Source of the DNA: Larimichthys crocea | Taxonomy: Eukaryota > Chordata > Actinopteri > Sciaenidae | Assembly (NCBI RefSeq): GCF_000972845.2 | Contig: NC_040029.1 | Location: forward strand, 2,826,695-2,890,694 | Direction: 5' to 3' | DNA: 64,000 nucleotides | Part shown: positions 52,257 through 64,000 of the stretch, one piece after another | How the letters are laid out: each line of letters starts with the position of its first letter | Position numbering within the stretch: the stretch's first letter is position 1 | Notes under the pieces: model-generated | The model's input: the letters and a program-made list of their open reading frames with translations, nothing else | What the model was told of the DNA's origin: nothing | The model's database searches: none | Program-made: the position numbers and the translations under genes

Positions 52257-54044
52257 GAGAGAGGGATGGTGGGAGGGAGGGAGAGTGCTGTGCGAGCACA
52301 AGTCTACCTGCCACAACCCATCAAGCCAGCCAGCCTTGGAGACAGCGCCAAATCAACAGCTGGCCCCCGTGTGATGTCAGAGCCTCAACAGCCAGTCACG
52401 GCAGCCGAGGCCGGCCGGCGCTACGGAGCACCGACTGAACCAAAGTCACCGGCTAAATGGGGCTCTTCATTAGCTACTCTGCTTTAGGATGGAGGCGGGG
52501 GCCGGAGGAAGGAGGAGGGAGGGAGGTAGGGAGGAGGAAAGGGCAGTCAGGGACATGGGATAGATGGAACGAGACCGGGAGGAAGAGGAGAGGAAGATGA
52601 GAAAACGGGGAGGGTGGGAGGTAGAGAGGAAAGGAGCACGGCGGAAAAAAGAAAGCGAAGGAGAAAGAGAAGGAGGCGAACGAGAGGATAGGGGACAGGA
52701 TCGACACGTCCGCGGCCAGCTAGGTGCTCGAAGACCAGGTGGAGAGTCGATGGGGAGGCGACGGCCGCTGAGAGGCCGAGCTGTTCACTGGGCTGACTTC
52801 CCATTAAAAGCTGGCACCCTGCGCTTCACGCGGGAAGACAAGGCTACGGCTAATCCCACTGACTCAGAGAGAGAGAGAGCCTCCACCTGAAACACCACCC
52901 ATTACTGGAGGCAGAAAAGTGAAAATACGGCGCCGAAACCGTTCGCTGTAGGCAAATCTGAGATGAGCTGACTGTGGATCAGCTAGAAAAAACAACACAA
53001 GGACAAGATCAAACCTCTCCCATCTAAACGGCTTTTTGTGATTCAATGTGAAAGACAATAAACGGCACCTTGCCTCTTGCCTTGTTTATTTCATTAAAGA
53101 TCAAGTATTCCGCCTCCTCCGCGCATCCTATGAAGATGGCGCGGACGGGGAGTGATAATTGAGATCGACTTCATGAAGCACTTGACTGACAAGGCTGTCA
53201 AAGACGCGGGAAGTCACAAACAGGTCCTGCGCAGCAGCCCAAAGTCTAGACTGCCATAATGTGATTGTTTTCGTCCTTTCAGTCACTCAGACTTTTAACA
53301 GCAAACACAGTGGGCGGAAAAGTTCCTGCTGTCACTTAGCAACCAACACCAGGCTGCGACAACCGATCCGATCCAATACTCCCTCATAATTGTACCATTC
53401 GTTATGCCGGGTCTCTGAAGAATGTATTATTGTGCTTCCTTAATCCCATGAAAAGGTCACCAATTGAACAAACAATTTATAGATAGACGGATGAATTATT
53501 TAATGGCCCAGACCAAATATTATAGGAAAGAGAGATTTTTTCCCCCCTCTGGAAGCCGATGAATTATTTAGTCACTGGGTCACATCTTTGGGCGAGAGCT
53601 ATTACACAGCATCCTCAACCTCAATATCTGATAATGTCACACGCCCTAACCCGCACGATGAATGGTCAACACAGAGTAGCGGCTACGCCGGCCTGAGCAG
53701 CCGCAGGTGGAGCAAAAACAATTACTGGCATTTATTTTTAAGCCTCGGGAGGGAGAGAGCGTTTGAGCAAACATTAAATGTGTTTTTTTTTTTCATTTTT
53801 CTGCACTGTACCTCAACCAGCAGGTAAAAAAAACAGATGTTGATATTCATCTGCAGCAGCCGTATCACTCCAAGATTGATTGAGGACGCACACACACACA
53901 CACACACACACAGAGTGTGTAGCATATCGCTGTACGGCGCAGTTGCAAGCCCTGCGAAGATGAACACATCATCAGCGCTCTCTGAAAACAGCAGCCGGAG
54001 GAACTGAACCAGCATCCACCCTCTCTCTCTTTCTCTCTCTCTCT

Positions 54045-54077
54045 TTCCCCACCCACCACCACCACCACCACCACCAG
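54045..54077. repeat. (CCA)n trinucleotide repeat
   Basis: About nine ACC units, seen directly; source of poly-Gly/Trp frames on the minus strand that are not genes. Confidence 0.85.
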
Positions 54078-54879
54078 AGCTCCGCCGGTACCTTATTAAT
54101 AAAAATGATACCATCATGATGCTCAGCCTCACTGGTGGCAACTTGCAAAGAAAGGCTCTCGCACGCCACCTCTACAAAGTCTAAGAGGTTGATAATTGTC
54201 TGGGTTAGTGCATCAGCATGATAGTGGGTATGGGTTACTTATTAATCTGGTATCAAAATGCTCTGATTTATGGCCTCTTGCAAGCACGACTCTAGTGCAA
54301 GTGCAGTTTTATAGTCTGGAAACAGGAAACAGTCACAAATATAAAAGACATAACAGAATATCTGCATTTAAATTCATATTTAGAATTAATTTGTATGCAA
54401 TCACCATTAAAAAAAGGTCTATTTTCTGTAATAATACCCCCCTTTGGCTTTATTTGGTTAACACCGGCTTGGTTCTGGTGCTCCTGAGGTAACTGCGCAG
54501 TGTTAGGTGACATTTATTAATGCGTGGGCTTGATTAATTCACGTGTGGCTTGTTTTTCTGAAATCCAAATCATGTACGTAACCACAAAAGACCAGAGAGC
54601 ACAGTTCGTGTCATATCATAGAGTATGGAGGATTAATCCTTTTTTTTTTTTTTTTAGATCAATGCGACTTAAATGCCACACCAGACTCCATTACAAAAAT
54701 CAAGGTGTTTTTAATGTTTCCTTCGTGTCCGCGAACGCAGCACAGCCGGACAACATGTAACACTATCACCTGATATTTGACACATTAAACTAAAATCCGG
54801 CCTGCGTGACATTAAACAGAACTTAAGCTTTAAAAAAATAAAAAATAAAAAAAAGGCTAACAATTAACCTGAGCACCGC

Positions 54880-55700
54880 CTGCTCGTTGCCGCATATCAC
54901 CGGGAGAGAAGCAGCCGGAGCCAGGCCTGAAAGTTGCTGGGTTATGCTGCGTTTTTCCAAAACGACTCGTCTCTTCGGGACAAACGCCGAATTTAAACTC
55001 GGTTTCTTACGGTTCGGACGCGGTGTTCACCTGCCAGGTGTGTGTTTGCACCGCGACGTTTATGAGTAACATATGAGGGGGTGCTAAAAGCTAAAGCTCA
55101 GTACCTGGCACCGTGGCTTGCTAAGGCTAGAAAACCCGAGCCAAACACCGGCGCTGTCACGCACTAGCAGAGAGATATGTTTACCACCTCGTGTTACATG
55201 ATTACAACCACCCGGTTAACGCTGTATTTTTATTATTTTTTTTGTAGTAAGTGTTGGACACGATGCCGTTGCCTTACCGCTTTGGTTTACAATCGGTGCA
55301 CACAGCCGTAGTCTCTACCGTAGGTGAAGTAGCTAGTGTTTGTGGCGGAGTGAAGAGGAGAGGCAGCTGAGTCCAGGCTGAGAGGAGGAGAGTGCGTCAG
55401 CTCCTTACGTCCGAGGCGTAGGGTGCTGGAAATATGTCACGTCTTTGTCGTTGCAGGATGTTTTTCTTTTGCAGCACACGGGGAGAGTGTCTGATATAAA
55501 TTTCCTTCTTTACACTTTTTTTTTTTTTTTTTTTTTTTTTTTAAGTTGAGCTGTGTGTCAATTGAAAACCACAATTGGCCTGGTGATATAAACCGAGTGA
55601 ACCTTTTTGAGTTTACCGCGAAACTTTTCAGTGTTTCTGTTCAGGCAGTCGGTGTGACTGCTGCACTTCAACCCCGCTGTCTAACAGGGTAGGAAAACCA
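54880..55700. promoter_or_regulatory. CpG-rich bidirectional promoter of r3hdm1 and zranb3
   Basis: CpG dinucleotides are clearly denser here than around it, especially 54880-55070 and 55250-55460. On the minus strand a strong donor, AAAGCG|GTAAGG, lies at 55277/55278 and would end an r3hdm1 non-coding first exon of about 55278-55430. On the plus strand a donor-like TAACAG|GGTAGG near 55688 could end a zranb3 leader exon. The two genes diverge from this interval, as human R3HDM1 and ZRANB3 do. No TATA box seen. Exact start sites are unknown. Confidence 0.6.
55519..55542. repeat. T-homopolymer in the promoter interval
   Basis: About 24 T in a row between the CpG-rich cores; such rigid tracts often exclude nucleosomes, which fits a promoter but proves nothing. 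Confidence 0.85.
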
Positions 55701-56874
55701 CCAACACACTAACATTAATAACGTTTGTCTCCTTTTTATTTCACTTTGACTGTGTAATGCTCCCGAAAACACGCCTAACGTAACATGAGTATTTATGTAC
55801 GCTGGCTAGTTTTTCCTCTCCTCCTCTCCTCGGTAGGTCAGATGCAACATGCTTTTATATGTGCAAATAATTCATCTAATGAACTCAGGAAAGCAAAAAG
55901 TACGAGCAGTGCTTTTATTTCGGTAGGCAAGTCTCTTAACTTCCGGTTCGTGTTGCTAAGGCTAGCAGAAGATGCCCTCACTACTTTTAGGTAGTTTTAA
56001 TAACTCTAAATCTGTTTTATTGCCTTTTAATTCCTTGTTGCCGGACTCTAAAATGACAGCTTGTTATGCAGGCCCTCTAATATGTCGTTATATAGTTACA
56101 GCTTTAACTAAAATCTAACGCGAAAGTATGTTTTGAAACTCTTAACGTGTAACTGCAGCGTGATGCCTTCACGATCACCGTCTTACCGTGATGCGTTCAA
56201 GTACATAACTATTTTTGTTGTTATAGTGTTGAAGATGCATTACATGTAATAAAGTTTTAGTAGGTGACTACTAACGTTAATATGAAACAAAAAAAAAAGA
56301 AGTGGGAATCTGAAGTTATTCCAGTGATACTTATTTTTATATAATACCCATCAATTACATAATATTAAACTTAGATTGCGTATGACTTTTGCCATTAACT
56401 GTAGACACCTTCCTGTCTGACACTGTCGTCGTGGGAAGTTGTCACTGTTTTAGACACAATTATGATTTTGTGGGGTTTTTTTTGTTGGTGTACACTCGCT
56501 GATAACTGTATGTGGAGGCAGAAACATCTGCCTGGATTGACCAGGACAGCCAGGTGAGGCAACACAAAAAAAAAAAAGATGCTGTTGCTGCTTGTAAGTG
56601 GGGGCGGCTGAGACAGGCAACTTTTACCATCTCCTCTCAGATTCTTACTTTCTTTGTCCACTATACTGCGTCATCCAGCTTGGCATCGCTGTCAGTGCTT
56701 GTCAGCAGAGGAAACCTTCTTACTATTATTATAAAACAGTAGAAATCTAAACCAATACGGTGCAGAAGTGCTCTTTAATGTCTAATAGATGTTGAGTGAA
56801 TGTTCATTAATTCAGACTAAACCCAGTCCATTCAGACGTACATCTCAATTTAACTGTTTTTTTTTCTCTTCCAG

Positions 56875-57077
56875 CCTAAAATCAGAGCTGGCTGACTGAA
56901 CAAGGGCCGAGAAACTGATGAGAACTTACTAATGGAAATGGATGATAATAGCCTACAGACCTCTTGCTGTGATACAAGATGGTCACAGCAACTGTCAGGC
57001 CTCCCTCACAAGCTCCTGCAGCGCCTGATGCCTTTCCAAAGGGAGGGAGTGGAGTTTGCTTTGTCGAGGAACGGACG
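56875..57077 (+). CDS. zranb3: zranb3 first coding exon (5' end of the gene only)
   Basis: Acceptor TTCTCTTCCAG before 56875, start codon 56932-56934, donor GGACG|GTAAGC at 57077/57078; coding part 146 nt. Encodes 48 residues; GLPHKLLQRLMPFQREGVEF then ALSRNGR match LPDRLRAKLLPFQKDGIIFALKRNGR of human ZRANB3. That is the segment before the Walker A motif of its SNF2 helicase domain. ZRANB3 is a PCNA- and K63-ubiquitin-binding annealing helicase and endonuclease that remodels stalled replication forks. SMARCAL1 has a similar stretch, but position next to r3hdm1 supports zranb3. The Walker A exon (DEMGLGKT) is not in the window, so the next intron exceeds 6.9 kb. Confidence 0.88.
56918..56932 (+). 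promoter_or_regulatory. zranb3: Four-codon uORF overlapping the zranb3 start (TAATG)
   Basis: ATG AGA ACT TAC TAA ends on the A of the main ATG, giving a TAATG stop-start overlap. A ribosome that starts at the first ATG would terminate exactly at the zranb3 start, so reinitiation or leaky scanning would set output. An in-frame stop (TGA 56893-56895) rules out an N-terminal extension from this exon. Confidence 0.55.
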
Positions 57078-58439
57078 GTAAGCAGTGCTGCTGCTCAGCC
57101 GGCCACATCACAGCGTTATTGTTTCATGTTAAGAAGCATCATGATATCGGAACAGCGCTCGAATATCTAACGTGTGTAGAAGGTTCAGCTTACATCTTGC
57201 GAATCAATAACAACGTGACAAGGAAAAAATGATTTGTTTATGCCACCCTGTCATTGCAGCTGTACCTTCCACTCCACTTATGCACCGTGTAAATATTGAT
57301 GTATTGCCATGAGGATGCTTTCAACTCAATGCCGCACCATTGTTTGATTTACGCCAATAGGATGACATGTTTACGTAGATAATTTGCCTAATGGAGCTTT
57401 TAAGTAGGCAGTCCCAGAAAGAAGATTTCCAGCCAGGCTACAATATGTGATGATGGCTCAAGAAGCAAGTAAAAAGTCAAGAGTCTACGTGAATTTATTC
57501 TAAAATCAAAAGGTCAGACAGAGTCCAGGTTGCATCTTTGAAAACAATTACCAGTCCGCAGGAAGTTTCTCTGTTGCCCTTAAGTCTGTGAGTGTCTGTG
57601 CTGGGCATTAGCTGCAGGAGCGGGCCACGACTTGTCCATTTCCTCCTCTCCGACCAGTCGATGTATGCTCGGGTTCTCGGGAAGGTCAGCACAGGGGGAG
57701 CCAATCTGAGTGCCGCTGCTGTGATGCGGAGCGGCCATATTGATTCAGGAACACTGGGAGGCACTGCTTTGTTACACGGGTGGGTCAGAAGTCAATTGGC
57801 TCTTGCTGCACTGTGTGGACAGTTACCTCAGTCAATTGGCATCAATGTGACAGTAAGAGCAACGCGGGCAGTGCTTGTCTCTGGAGACGAGCAGAAGTGG
57901 CATTAGCACAAGATATTATAGGTAGAGGGAGGCTGACAGTAGAATGAGCAATGACATGATGTTTAGGCTAGTTAGTTCATTTTTCCAACACAAAAAACAC
58001 AATACAAATAGAAAATAACGATATTCTGTATGGCAGTGCCTCACAGGCACAGGTGTGCAACACCTTCCTATACCTCCAAGATGACAGCCAGAACCATGAG
58101 TTGGTTGAAAACGCTGTCTATGGCAGACTTTTTAATGTTTCCAGTTAACTCATTTTTTCCAGTTAACTTATTTTAATATAAGGACACTATAAAAGGGTCT
58201 TTAAATACTACTGCATGCATGATATCGTGCTGTAAGGCTAAACCCACAGTACATGATCTGGGCAAAAAGTCCTCACAAGCCGATGATCCATGGGGAATAC
58301 ATGTGTCGTTAAATAGAAGTGTAAGAAGAAACGTCTTGTTCTAACAACCCCGTTCGGCTGCTTAGTATGCATGCTTGTAACATCAAAAGTGAAAATGTAC
58401 TCTTCACTTAATTTTAAGGTAAGGATCAAGCGGTAACCT

Positions 58440-58690
58440 CTCTGGATGTGAAATGGAGTCAATGCAGAAGTGGCAAAAACTGCAGTTCTTCAAACAGCCA
58501 CTTGAGGCTGGCTCCAGAAGTGAGTCAGTCTCCATAAGTCCCCATGTTCAAATGTCCAACTTCACAGCAGAAATAAACATGTTTACAGCCTGGTACAAAA
58601 AACAGTTTTGCTCTCTGTAGCTAATTTCCCCATTCATGACAACTGTACTGAGGGTGAATTTATATACAACTCACCTCTTCAGATTATATA
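58440..58690. mobile_element. Interspersed repeat (GGCTGGCTCC / ATGTTTACAGCCTGG family)
   Basis: Contains CACTTGAGGCTGGCTCC, AGCAGAAATAAACATG, TTTACAGCCTGGTACAAAAA and TAGCTAATTTCCCC in the order I associate with a repeat very common in percomorph fish. Family recognition is from memory; termini not fixed. Confidence 0.5.
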
Positions 58691-60148
58691 ACAGCTTAAA
58701 GTTATGCAGAATTAACAGCATGCTGTCAAATCCTGAATCAGAGCTGAACCCTTTCATCCACATATCCACAACTGTGTACATTCACACACAGACAGACAGT
58801 ACGTATTACAAGCTAAAAATGCAAATTTTATTGACAGTAATCTTGATTTTTCTGTGTATTTCAGGCACCCTGCTGTTCTTTATTTGTTCATTCAATACCC
58901 AGAAAAGGCGCCTCGAATTCAAGCAGCAGTCTCGTCTTTTCACTGACACATTGTAGAGGAGGCACAAATAGCAATATCTCTACCTACAATAGGCTGAGTA
59001 GACCAGAATACAGTGCAGCTGCAGACCTGTTGGACTTTAACAGTTCTGAGAAATGTAGGATAGCACTACCCGAGGTGGAACTCGATGAGTGAGGCTGGCA
59101 GACAAAAACTAAATGGCAGCTCTTCATTATGAAATATCTCCTGAAATGCAGCGAATGTCATAGATTGATGTCGACTATCTAACAGTGTGGGAGGATCCGT
59201 GGGCAGATTTTTCCTTTAAATCTCACAGTCATTGTGTCTTTTCACATCCAGAGCATCAAAAGTAGCGAACCAAAACATCGAATGTTGTTGCAATTCAAAT
59301 ACTTATGGAGCCCGTTGCCCGGGTCTGTGTAGGAGTAGAATTTTATGGAGTCAGATGAGGGATAATGTGGGAAAAAGTTGCGGTGCATCACAACAATAAA
59401 AACCCATGAGATGTGGTTGATTGTGTTGTTTGGAAAGTTGGGCAGAATTGTGTCGTTTGAGTGCTGTCGTCTATATAAAACGCAAATTTACCCAGGGTAC
59501 ATCTGTAAATAGCAGTAGTCTAGCCTACCCAGATACAACAACAATAACAGAAACATCAGTCTGGAGTAAAAGTACATCCATTAAGACCTCTTGGTCACTT
59601 TCATTAAGGTGTTGACTGTGGCTTGAAGCAAGCCATGTGATGCACTGTGTGCTCTGATTTGTCCAAAATATTATTGTAAGTGACTGCCCGTGCTTTTATT
59701 GAATAAGGCCTGCTCTGCTGATGCGAGAGCAGATCAATAAGCAGGCTGTGTTGTGTCTCTCTCTGTGATGGTCAAATTACCGAGAGAAGTCCACTCCAGA
59801 GATGGAGTGTGTTCTCTGTGCACATACAAGCTGATATATTTACACCACATTTGTACTGGCCTGTAAGTATTGTTCGTAATACAGAGACAGAAGCACACTG
59901 GGAGTTACAGTACTGCGAGTACAATTTAGCTTTTATTTGTGGAGTCCCTGTTAAAAGTCTGTCCATCTAAGATAAATGAAGTACAACAACCGATAACCTT
60001 TAAGAGAGGTACATCACTCAGATAGTACAATATTAAAGCTGCTGAAAACACTTGAATTCAAGTCCTAAGGGCCTTAAACGGCTGAGTTAATGTCACTGAT
60101 TCAGTTTGTTTGCCTGGACAAATAATCAATGGGTGGAAATTGCTTATC

Positions 60149-60549
60149 ATTAAAGGGATACTTGAGCAATTTAGTGTTGTGCTTCCATAAAGTTAGGCTC
60201 AAAATCGAAGCAACAGTAGCAGGGTAACCTGACTTTATAAAGAATGGACAACGTTAATTTCTCTGGGCCCTGGATCCTACAATTCCCATAATGCAACACG
60301 ATAGTTGAACTTAATAGACCTGATTAGAAGAGTATGTTATTATATCTTTGGACTAATTTGTAACCTCATCTTTCTGTTTATCCTTTGTAGTCACCAAGCC
60401 CATGCTAATGACATCATTAGGGTTTTTCCCACACACCCTCCAGAGCCACAAAGGACATTATGAATTTGTTTTGACAGACCGTGTAGTTCCCTCCGTGACT
60501 AAACTGAACAGATCTCAATGTGTAAAATGAGTGAAGTGCCCCTTTAATG
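60149..60549. mobile_element. MITE with CATTAAAGGG inverted termini
   Basis: Left end 'CATTAAAGGGATACTTGAGC' and right end 'AGTGCCCCTTTAATG' (CATTAAAGGGGCACT on the other strand) are inverted copies. Internal TCCTACAATTCCCATAATGC is a block I know from fish MITEs. About 400 bp, no coding capacity. Confidence 0.65.
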
Positions 60550-61989
60550 CAGACAAAGGGAGATTCAGTACACACATCAGTATGAAAGCTGGCGTTCAGC
60601 AGCTTTAATGCTCCACTGCTCCATCACTTACAGCTTTTGCTGATTTTTTGGAAGTATATTCCAGTGATGGGTTGATACAACATTTTCACCACTGCTGTTA
60701 AAACCTGCATCAGACAGCTGACACTGACCGGTGTTGCATGATGTTTTCCCATCCTCTGTCTTTGGCCAAAAACATCCTGACCCCTAGTTTGACGGAAATA
60801 GTGTTTAACGCCATAGGCAGTGCATGGGTTGTCTTTATTTATACAGCCATTGTTTATTCAGATCAGTTTCAGGTCACCATTGAGATCCGGCTGTCTCTCT
60901 CTCTTGTCTTCAGAGTGCCTCACTTACAGTAATTACTTTTTAAGGTGCTCTAAATTCCATTTTCTCCTAATTAAGCATGAAATTTGTGATAGGTTTTAAT
61001 GTAATAGGGTATTATATTTTGGTGTTATGAAGACGGAAGGAGATGCGTTCTGTTATACGGCGTGAAAAATGTAATTTCCATCACCATCAATAACCCGTTG
61101 CCTTAATAGCCGTGCTTTCCATTGTTTCTTATGTATCCATCCAGGATATAAAGAAGAGGTATTTATAGAAACAAAGTATAGAGGCTACACATGATAAATA
61201 AACTTTCTACCCTGCTGGGTCATTTTGTGTGTTAGAGGGAAGAATTGCACTGGTGGGAAACAGTTTTAACGAGTATTGTGGCATAAAGAATATGTGCGCT
61301 TAGTTTATCATTTCAAGAAACTGAGATCTTCAGAGTAAATGCATCATTAGAGCCAAACACAACATACATTCATACATCTTTATGTATATCCTGTAATAGA
61401 TACAGGAGGACAGGGATTGTGATTAAAGATAAAGTACCAGGGATCATCTGAGTCCATTATGGAGGAAAATAGTCACATAACACCCACGTACCATAACGCA
61501 ACATATTCATTTTCTATTCACTGTGCAGGTGTGAGACTGACCTTTTATGAGTACCCAGTAGCCAAGTGGGAGCTGCTGCTTCATGCAGGTTATCCTGAAA
61601 GGTTTAATCTGAAAAAAGCAAGTTGCACAAATTTATCCCTAATCCTGCACATAAAATAAACACTTATATGTCAATATAAAAGAAGCAATAACACATTCTT
61701 CTTAGAAATGAAAGGTTAAATTCATAAACACTCAGGGATCTTGCTGTTTTAGTTTGAAATGCTCTGGTATGACCGGTAGCTTATGGTGGCTAATGATAGC
61801 TAATGTTAGCAAAGGTATATTTGTGTACATGTAACTAATACGACTGAATTAGTTTAGCTTCTGCATTTTTTTTTTTACACTATATTTTAGCATGCCGGCA
61901 TGTAAACATTTCAATAGATGCGTTTAGACGTGTTTTAACTTGTTTGTGAAACCAGATAAATGCTAATCCATGACATGCTAAAGCATAGC

Positions 61990-62160
61990 GTAGCCATTTT
62001 GACAGGAAATAGTAGGCACATGTGTTACCAGTGATACTAATTAAGGTTAAGCGTTAAGTGTTGACGCTACTATTTCATGTCAAAATGGCCGCTGTGAAAA
62101 ATTGCTAATTTATGCTAACATTTGCTAACATTAGCCACTGGTCAACCCACACCAAGTAAG
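61990..62160. mobile_element. Dispersed repeat sharing blocks with 46915-47110 and 41940-42080
   Basis: GTTACCAGTGATACTAATTA and the following AGGTT match 46963-46988 (CTACCAATGATACTAATTAAGG). CATTAGCCACTGGTCA and ACCAAGTAAG match about 42029-42066. GCCATTTTGACAGGAAATAG near 61994 is mirrored by CTATTTCATGTCAAAATGGC near 62070, so the piece is a roughly 100-bp inverted repeat. Confidence 0.6.
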
Positions 62161-62169
62161 ACCGTGGTG

Positions 62170-62608
62170 GCAGGGGCGCCGGCAGGAATTTTGTGCCCCA
62201 TGACAAAAAAAATCAAATTGGGCCCCCTCTGTGCAGCTGTTGTCCCCACATCTCTAGGACCTAACTACCCCATCAAAAGCTTTACATAACTCTAATTAAA
62301 GGCTTGCAACTGTTTTGCATCTTGTAGTTCAATACTAGTCCTAGCACAATATTTACTGCTGGTGATTTGCACGCAAGTCTGCACACAGTACGCAGTGCAG
62401 TTCACTATTTGATGCCACCATAAAAATGTGCTAAAGGCCATTTTTATTTAACTTTTACTGCCCAGATAATTAATTTCATTATTATATTTGAAATATATAC
62501 ATACTCAATGATGATGGTTTAATCATTTTATATTGGTGTTTACCTATTTTTTTGGGGCCCCTGTCAGTCGTGGGTCCTAACTTTTCCCCCCTATACAGCA
62601 CCCCTGCA
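62170..62608. mobile_element. hAT-like MITE with CAGGGGCGC termini and 8-bp target-site traces
   Basis: Left end CAGGGGCGCCGGCAGG and right end ACAGCACCCCTG form inverted termini (CAGGGGCGC versus CAGGGGTGC). Flanking 8-mers CGTGGTGG and CATGGAGG agree at 6 of 8 positions, as expected for an aged 8-bp hAT duplication. Inside are GGGCCCCCTC and GGGGCCCCTGTC blocks near the ends. No transposase. Confidence 0.75.
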
Positions 62609-63769
62609 TGGAGGCAAGAGTCCCGAGTGCACTGAAATGAGCGAGGGAACATTGTGTTATTTCACAGTCTCACTGCTCTTCCCCTGAAACTCAAGTGTCA
62701 GAAACCATGTTGCCTTTTCTATCAAAAAATTAGCTGTCGTCACCACTCAGCTGCACTGTACTTGTATATTTAACAGGTCAGTGCTTTTTTAATGTGGTTA
62801 TTCTTGTGTCTATTTTTTTTTTTATGTCATTGGTTTGGATATGGTTGAAAACATAATCTAAAAATGTAATTAATATAAATGTCGCCCCGTGGGGGAAATG
62901 ATATTTAAACTACACAATAAATAAATCACTCTGGAAATCACAGGTCTGAAGTTTGGTGGGAAAAAGGTAGATCACAAAAACAGTGCGCTCGACAAAAGAC
63001 AGAAAGAGAGCCTCGGTGTGTGGAACTATTGTCCAGCGAGTACATAAAGTTTTGTTGTGTTTGCCTATTTTAAGCCCCTGTGAAAAAGAAAACAGAATTA
63101 AAAGAGCTCTCTGATAGATTTGGGTGAGCAGCAGAGTGCTTAAGTTAGGAATAAAACTTGTGGATTGGCCCATATACTGTAGCTATGGGTTTAAACTTTT
63201 CCTTTTCAAGTCACACACACTATTAAAGCAATCCTCCATCTCTGCACCTCCCACAAGAAGAAAAAAAATGTAAATCTTTTCCACTAAAGGCTACTTTGTT
63301 TTGATTTTAAGGTCATTTAGTGAGTTCTTACTGGGTCCGAGCATGGCATACAGTAGCACCCTTTGAGTCAGCCTTTTGTGCAACGTCCAACCTCTGAGCA
63401 GTTTTCCCAGTGACCACAGCTCACTCCAGGTCCAGTCCTCAGAAGAGAATCTTAACAGGGCTGGAAGATTGGGGTTAGACGACGGGCCACACAACACATC
63501 ACCGTGCAGAGGTCAAACCCATCAAATCATCGTAGCCAAGCTTTGGGAGGTAGGGGAGCCCATTTCCTGACACTTTGTGGCTTGTGGGTTTCAGAGATAA
63601 CATTAGAAAGACGGGGCGACGGGGACCGTGCCGTTGTCAGGCAACAGCACTGCAGCATCCTCGCAGTCTCAAACCGTCAAGACGACACTCAGGTTATTTA
63701 AAGGAGGATGATTAATGTGTTGAGAAATGGCAAGCACCTGCCCCAGCCGCACTCCCTCCCCAATGGGTG

Positions 63770-63835
63770 AGTGTGGGTGTGTGTGTGGGTGGGTGTATGC
63801 GCAAGCATATATGTATATGTGTGTGTGTGTGTGTG
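63770..63835. repeat. GT-rich microsatellite
   Basis: Interrupted GT/GGGT units, seen directly; a second, interrupted GTGC/GT run lies at 63945-63975. Confidence 0.85.
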
Positions 63836-64000
63836 GGAACATTTACATGTGTTTGCATGCGTGTGCACACTTTGTATATATCGTCTGTTTTATTTTTTTT
63901 GCATATCTTTCTTTTGTGTGTTCTCACAGATACTGTGTATGTGTGCGTGCGTGCGTGCGTGTGTGTGTGTGCGCATTGCGCTGACTGGGCCGGTGTGCTG

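Larger units (their letters stand above)
43306..55277 (-). other. r3hdm1: r3hdm1 first intron (12 kb, 5' UTR intron)
   Basis: Long intron between the non-coding first exon and the ATG exon. Contents: a CCACAGC-TTAAGGTTCAG repeat near 46915-47105, (CA)n tracts including the 79-bp run at 50015-50093, CT/GA-rich blocks (51218-51240, 52220-52266, 52500-52720), a CpG-rich spot near 51290-51355 and a possible alternative first exon at 52012-52160. Many open frames here are simple repeats and none resembles a known protein. Confidence 0.65.
57078..64000 (+). other. zranb3: zranb3 intron after the first coding exon (to window edge)
   Basis: I searched for the Walker A and DEAH exons of the SNF2 domain and did not find them. 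The stretch holds several DNA-element copies (58440-58690, 60149-60549, 61990-62160, 62170-62608) and GT-rich microsatellites at 63770-63835 and 63945-63975. Confidence 0.75.

Noticed and set aside
51793..52487. 170-codon open frames on both strands in the r3hdm1 first intron
   Set aside because: GA/CT-rich composition yields long open frames by chance; no domain. The splice donor inside was kept only as a possible non-coding exon.
61459..61659. Frame with FYEYPVAKWELLLHA, superficially like the FYKEEWPLLIVVP stretch of ZRANB3
   Set aside because: It lacks the Walker A motif that precedes that stretch in the same exon, and has stops and poor splice sites; the likeness is chance.

Overview
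The window is vertebrate nuclear DNA, almost certainly from a ray-finned (teleost) fish. Genes are small exons split by GT-AG introns, the proteins match vertebrate families, and the non-coding sequence carries short inverted-repeat elements and CA microsatellites of a kind common in percomorph fishes. Most open reading frames seen by simple translation are chance. I rebuilt the genes from splice sites and reading phase.

Layout, left to right. (1) 1-10.65 kb: no gene recognised; degenerate mobile elements, a strand-switching minisatellite near 8.6-9.0 kb and microsatellites. (2) 10.66-14.2 kb, minus strand: an rbm43-like gene with three coding exons and 534 codons. A triple GAAA interferon-response-type motif lies about 100 bp before its start codon. 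(3) 14.5-55.4 kb, minus strand: r3hdm1, an R3H-SUZ domain RNA-binding protein. I resolved 24 coding exons whose lengths sum to 3321 nt (1106 codons plus stop), with every junction in phase, preceded by non-coding 5' sequence and a 12 kb first intron. The miR-128 hairpin lies in the sense direction in the intron between coding exons 16 and 17, the same host relationship as human MIR128-1 in R3HDM1. (4) 54.9-55.7 kb: a CpG-rich, probably bidirectional promoter. (5) 55.4 kb to the right edge, plus strand: the 5' end of zranb3. Only the first coding exon (48 codons plus 2 nt) is inside the window; the rest is a repeat-rich intron.

The head-to-head r3hdm1/zranb3 pair with miR-128 inside r3hdm1 matches the arrangement on human chromosome 2q21. 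The adjacent rbm43 looks like a fish-specific arrangement. I found no wholly new system. The best points for follow-up are the rbm43 response element, the miR-128 hairpin with a changed loop, a GC-AG intron, an 18-nt and a 26-nt microexon in r3hdm1, a NAGNAG acceptor, and tiny upstream ORFs before rbm43 and zranb3.
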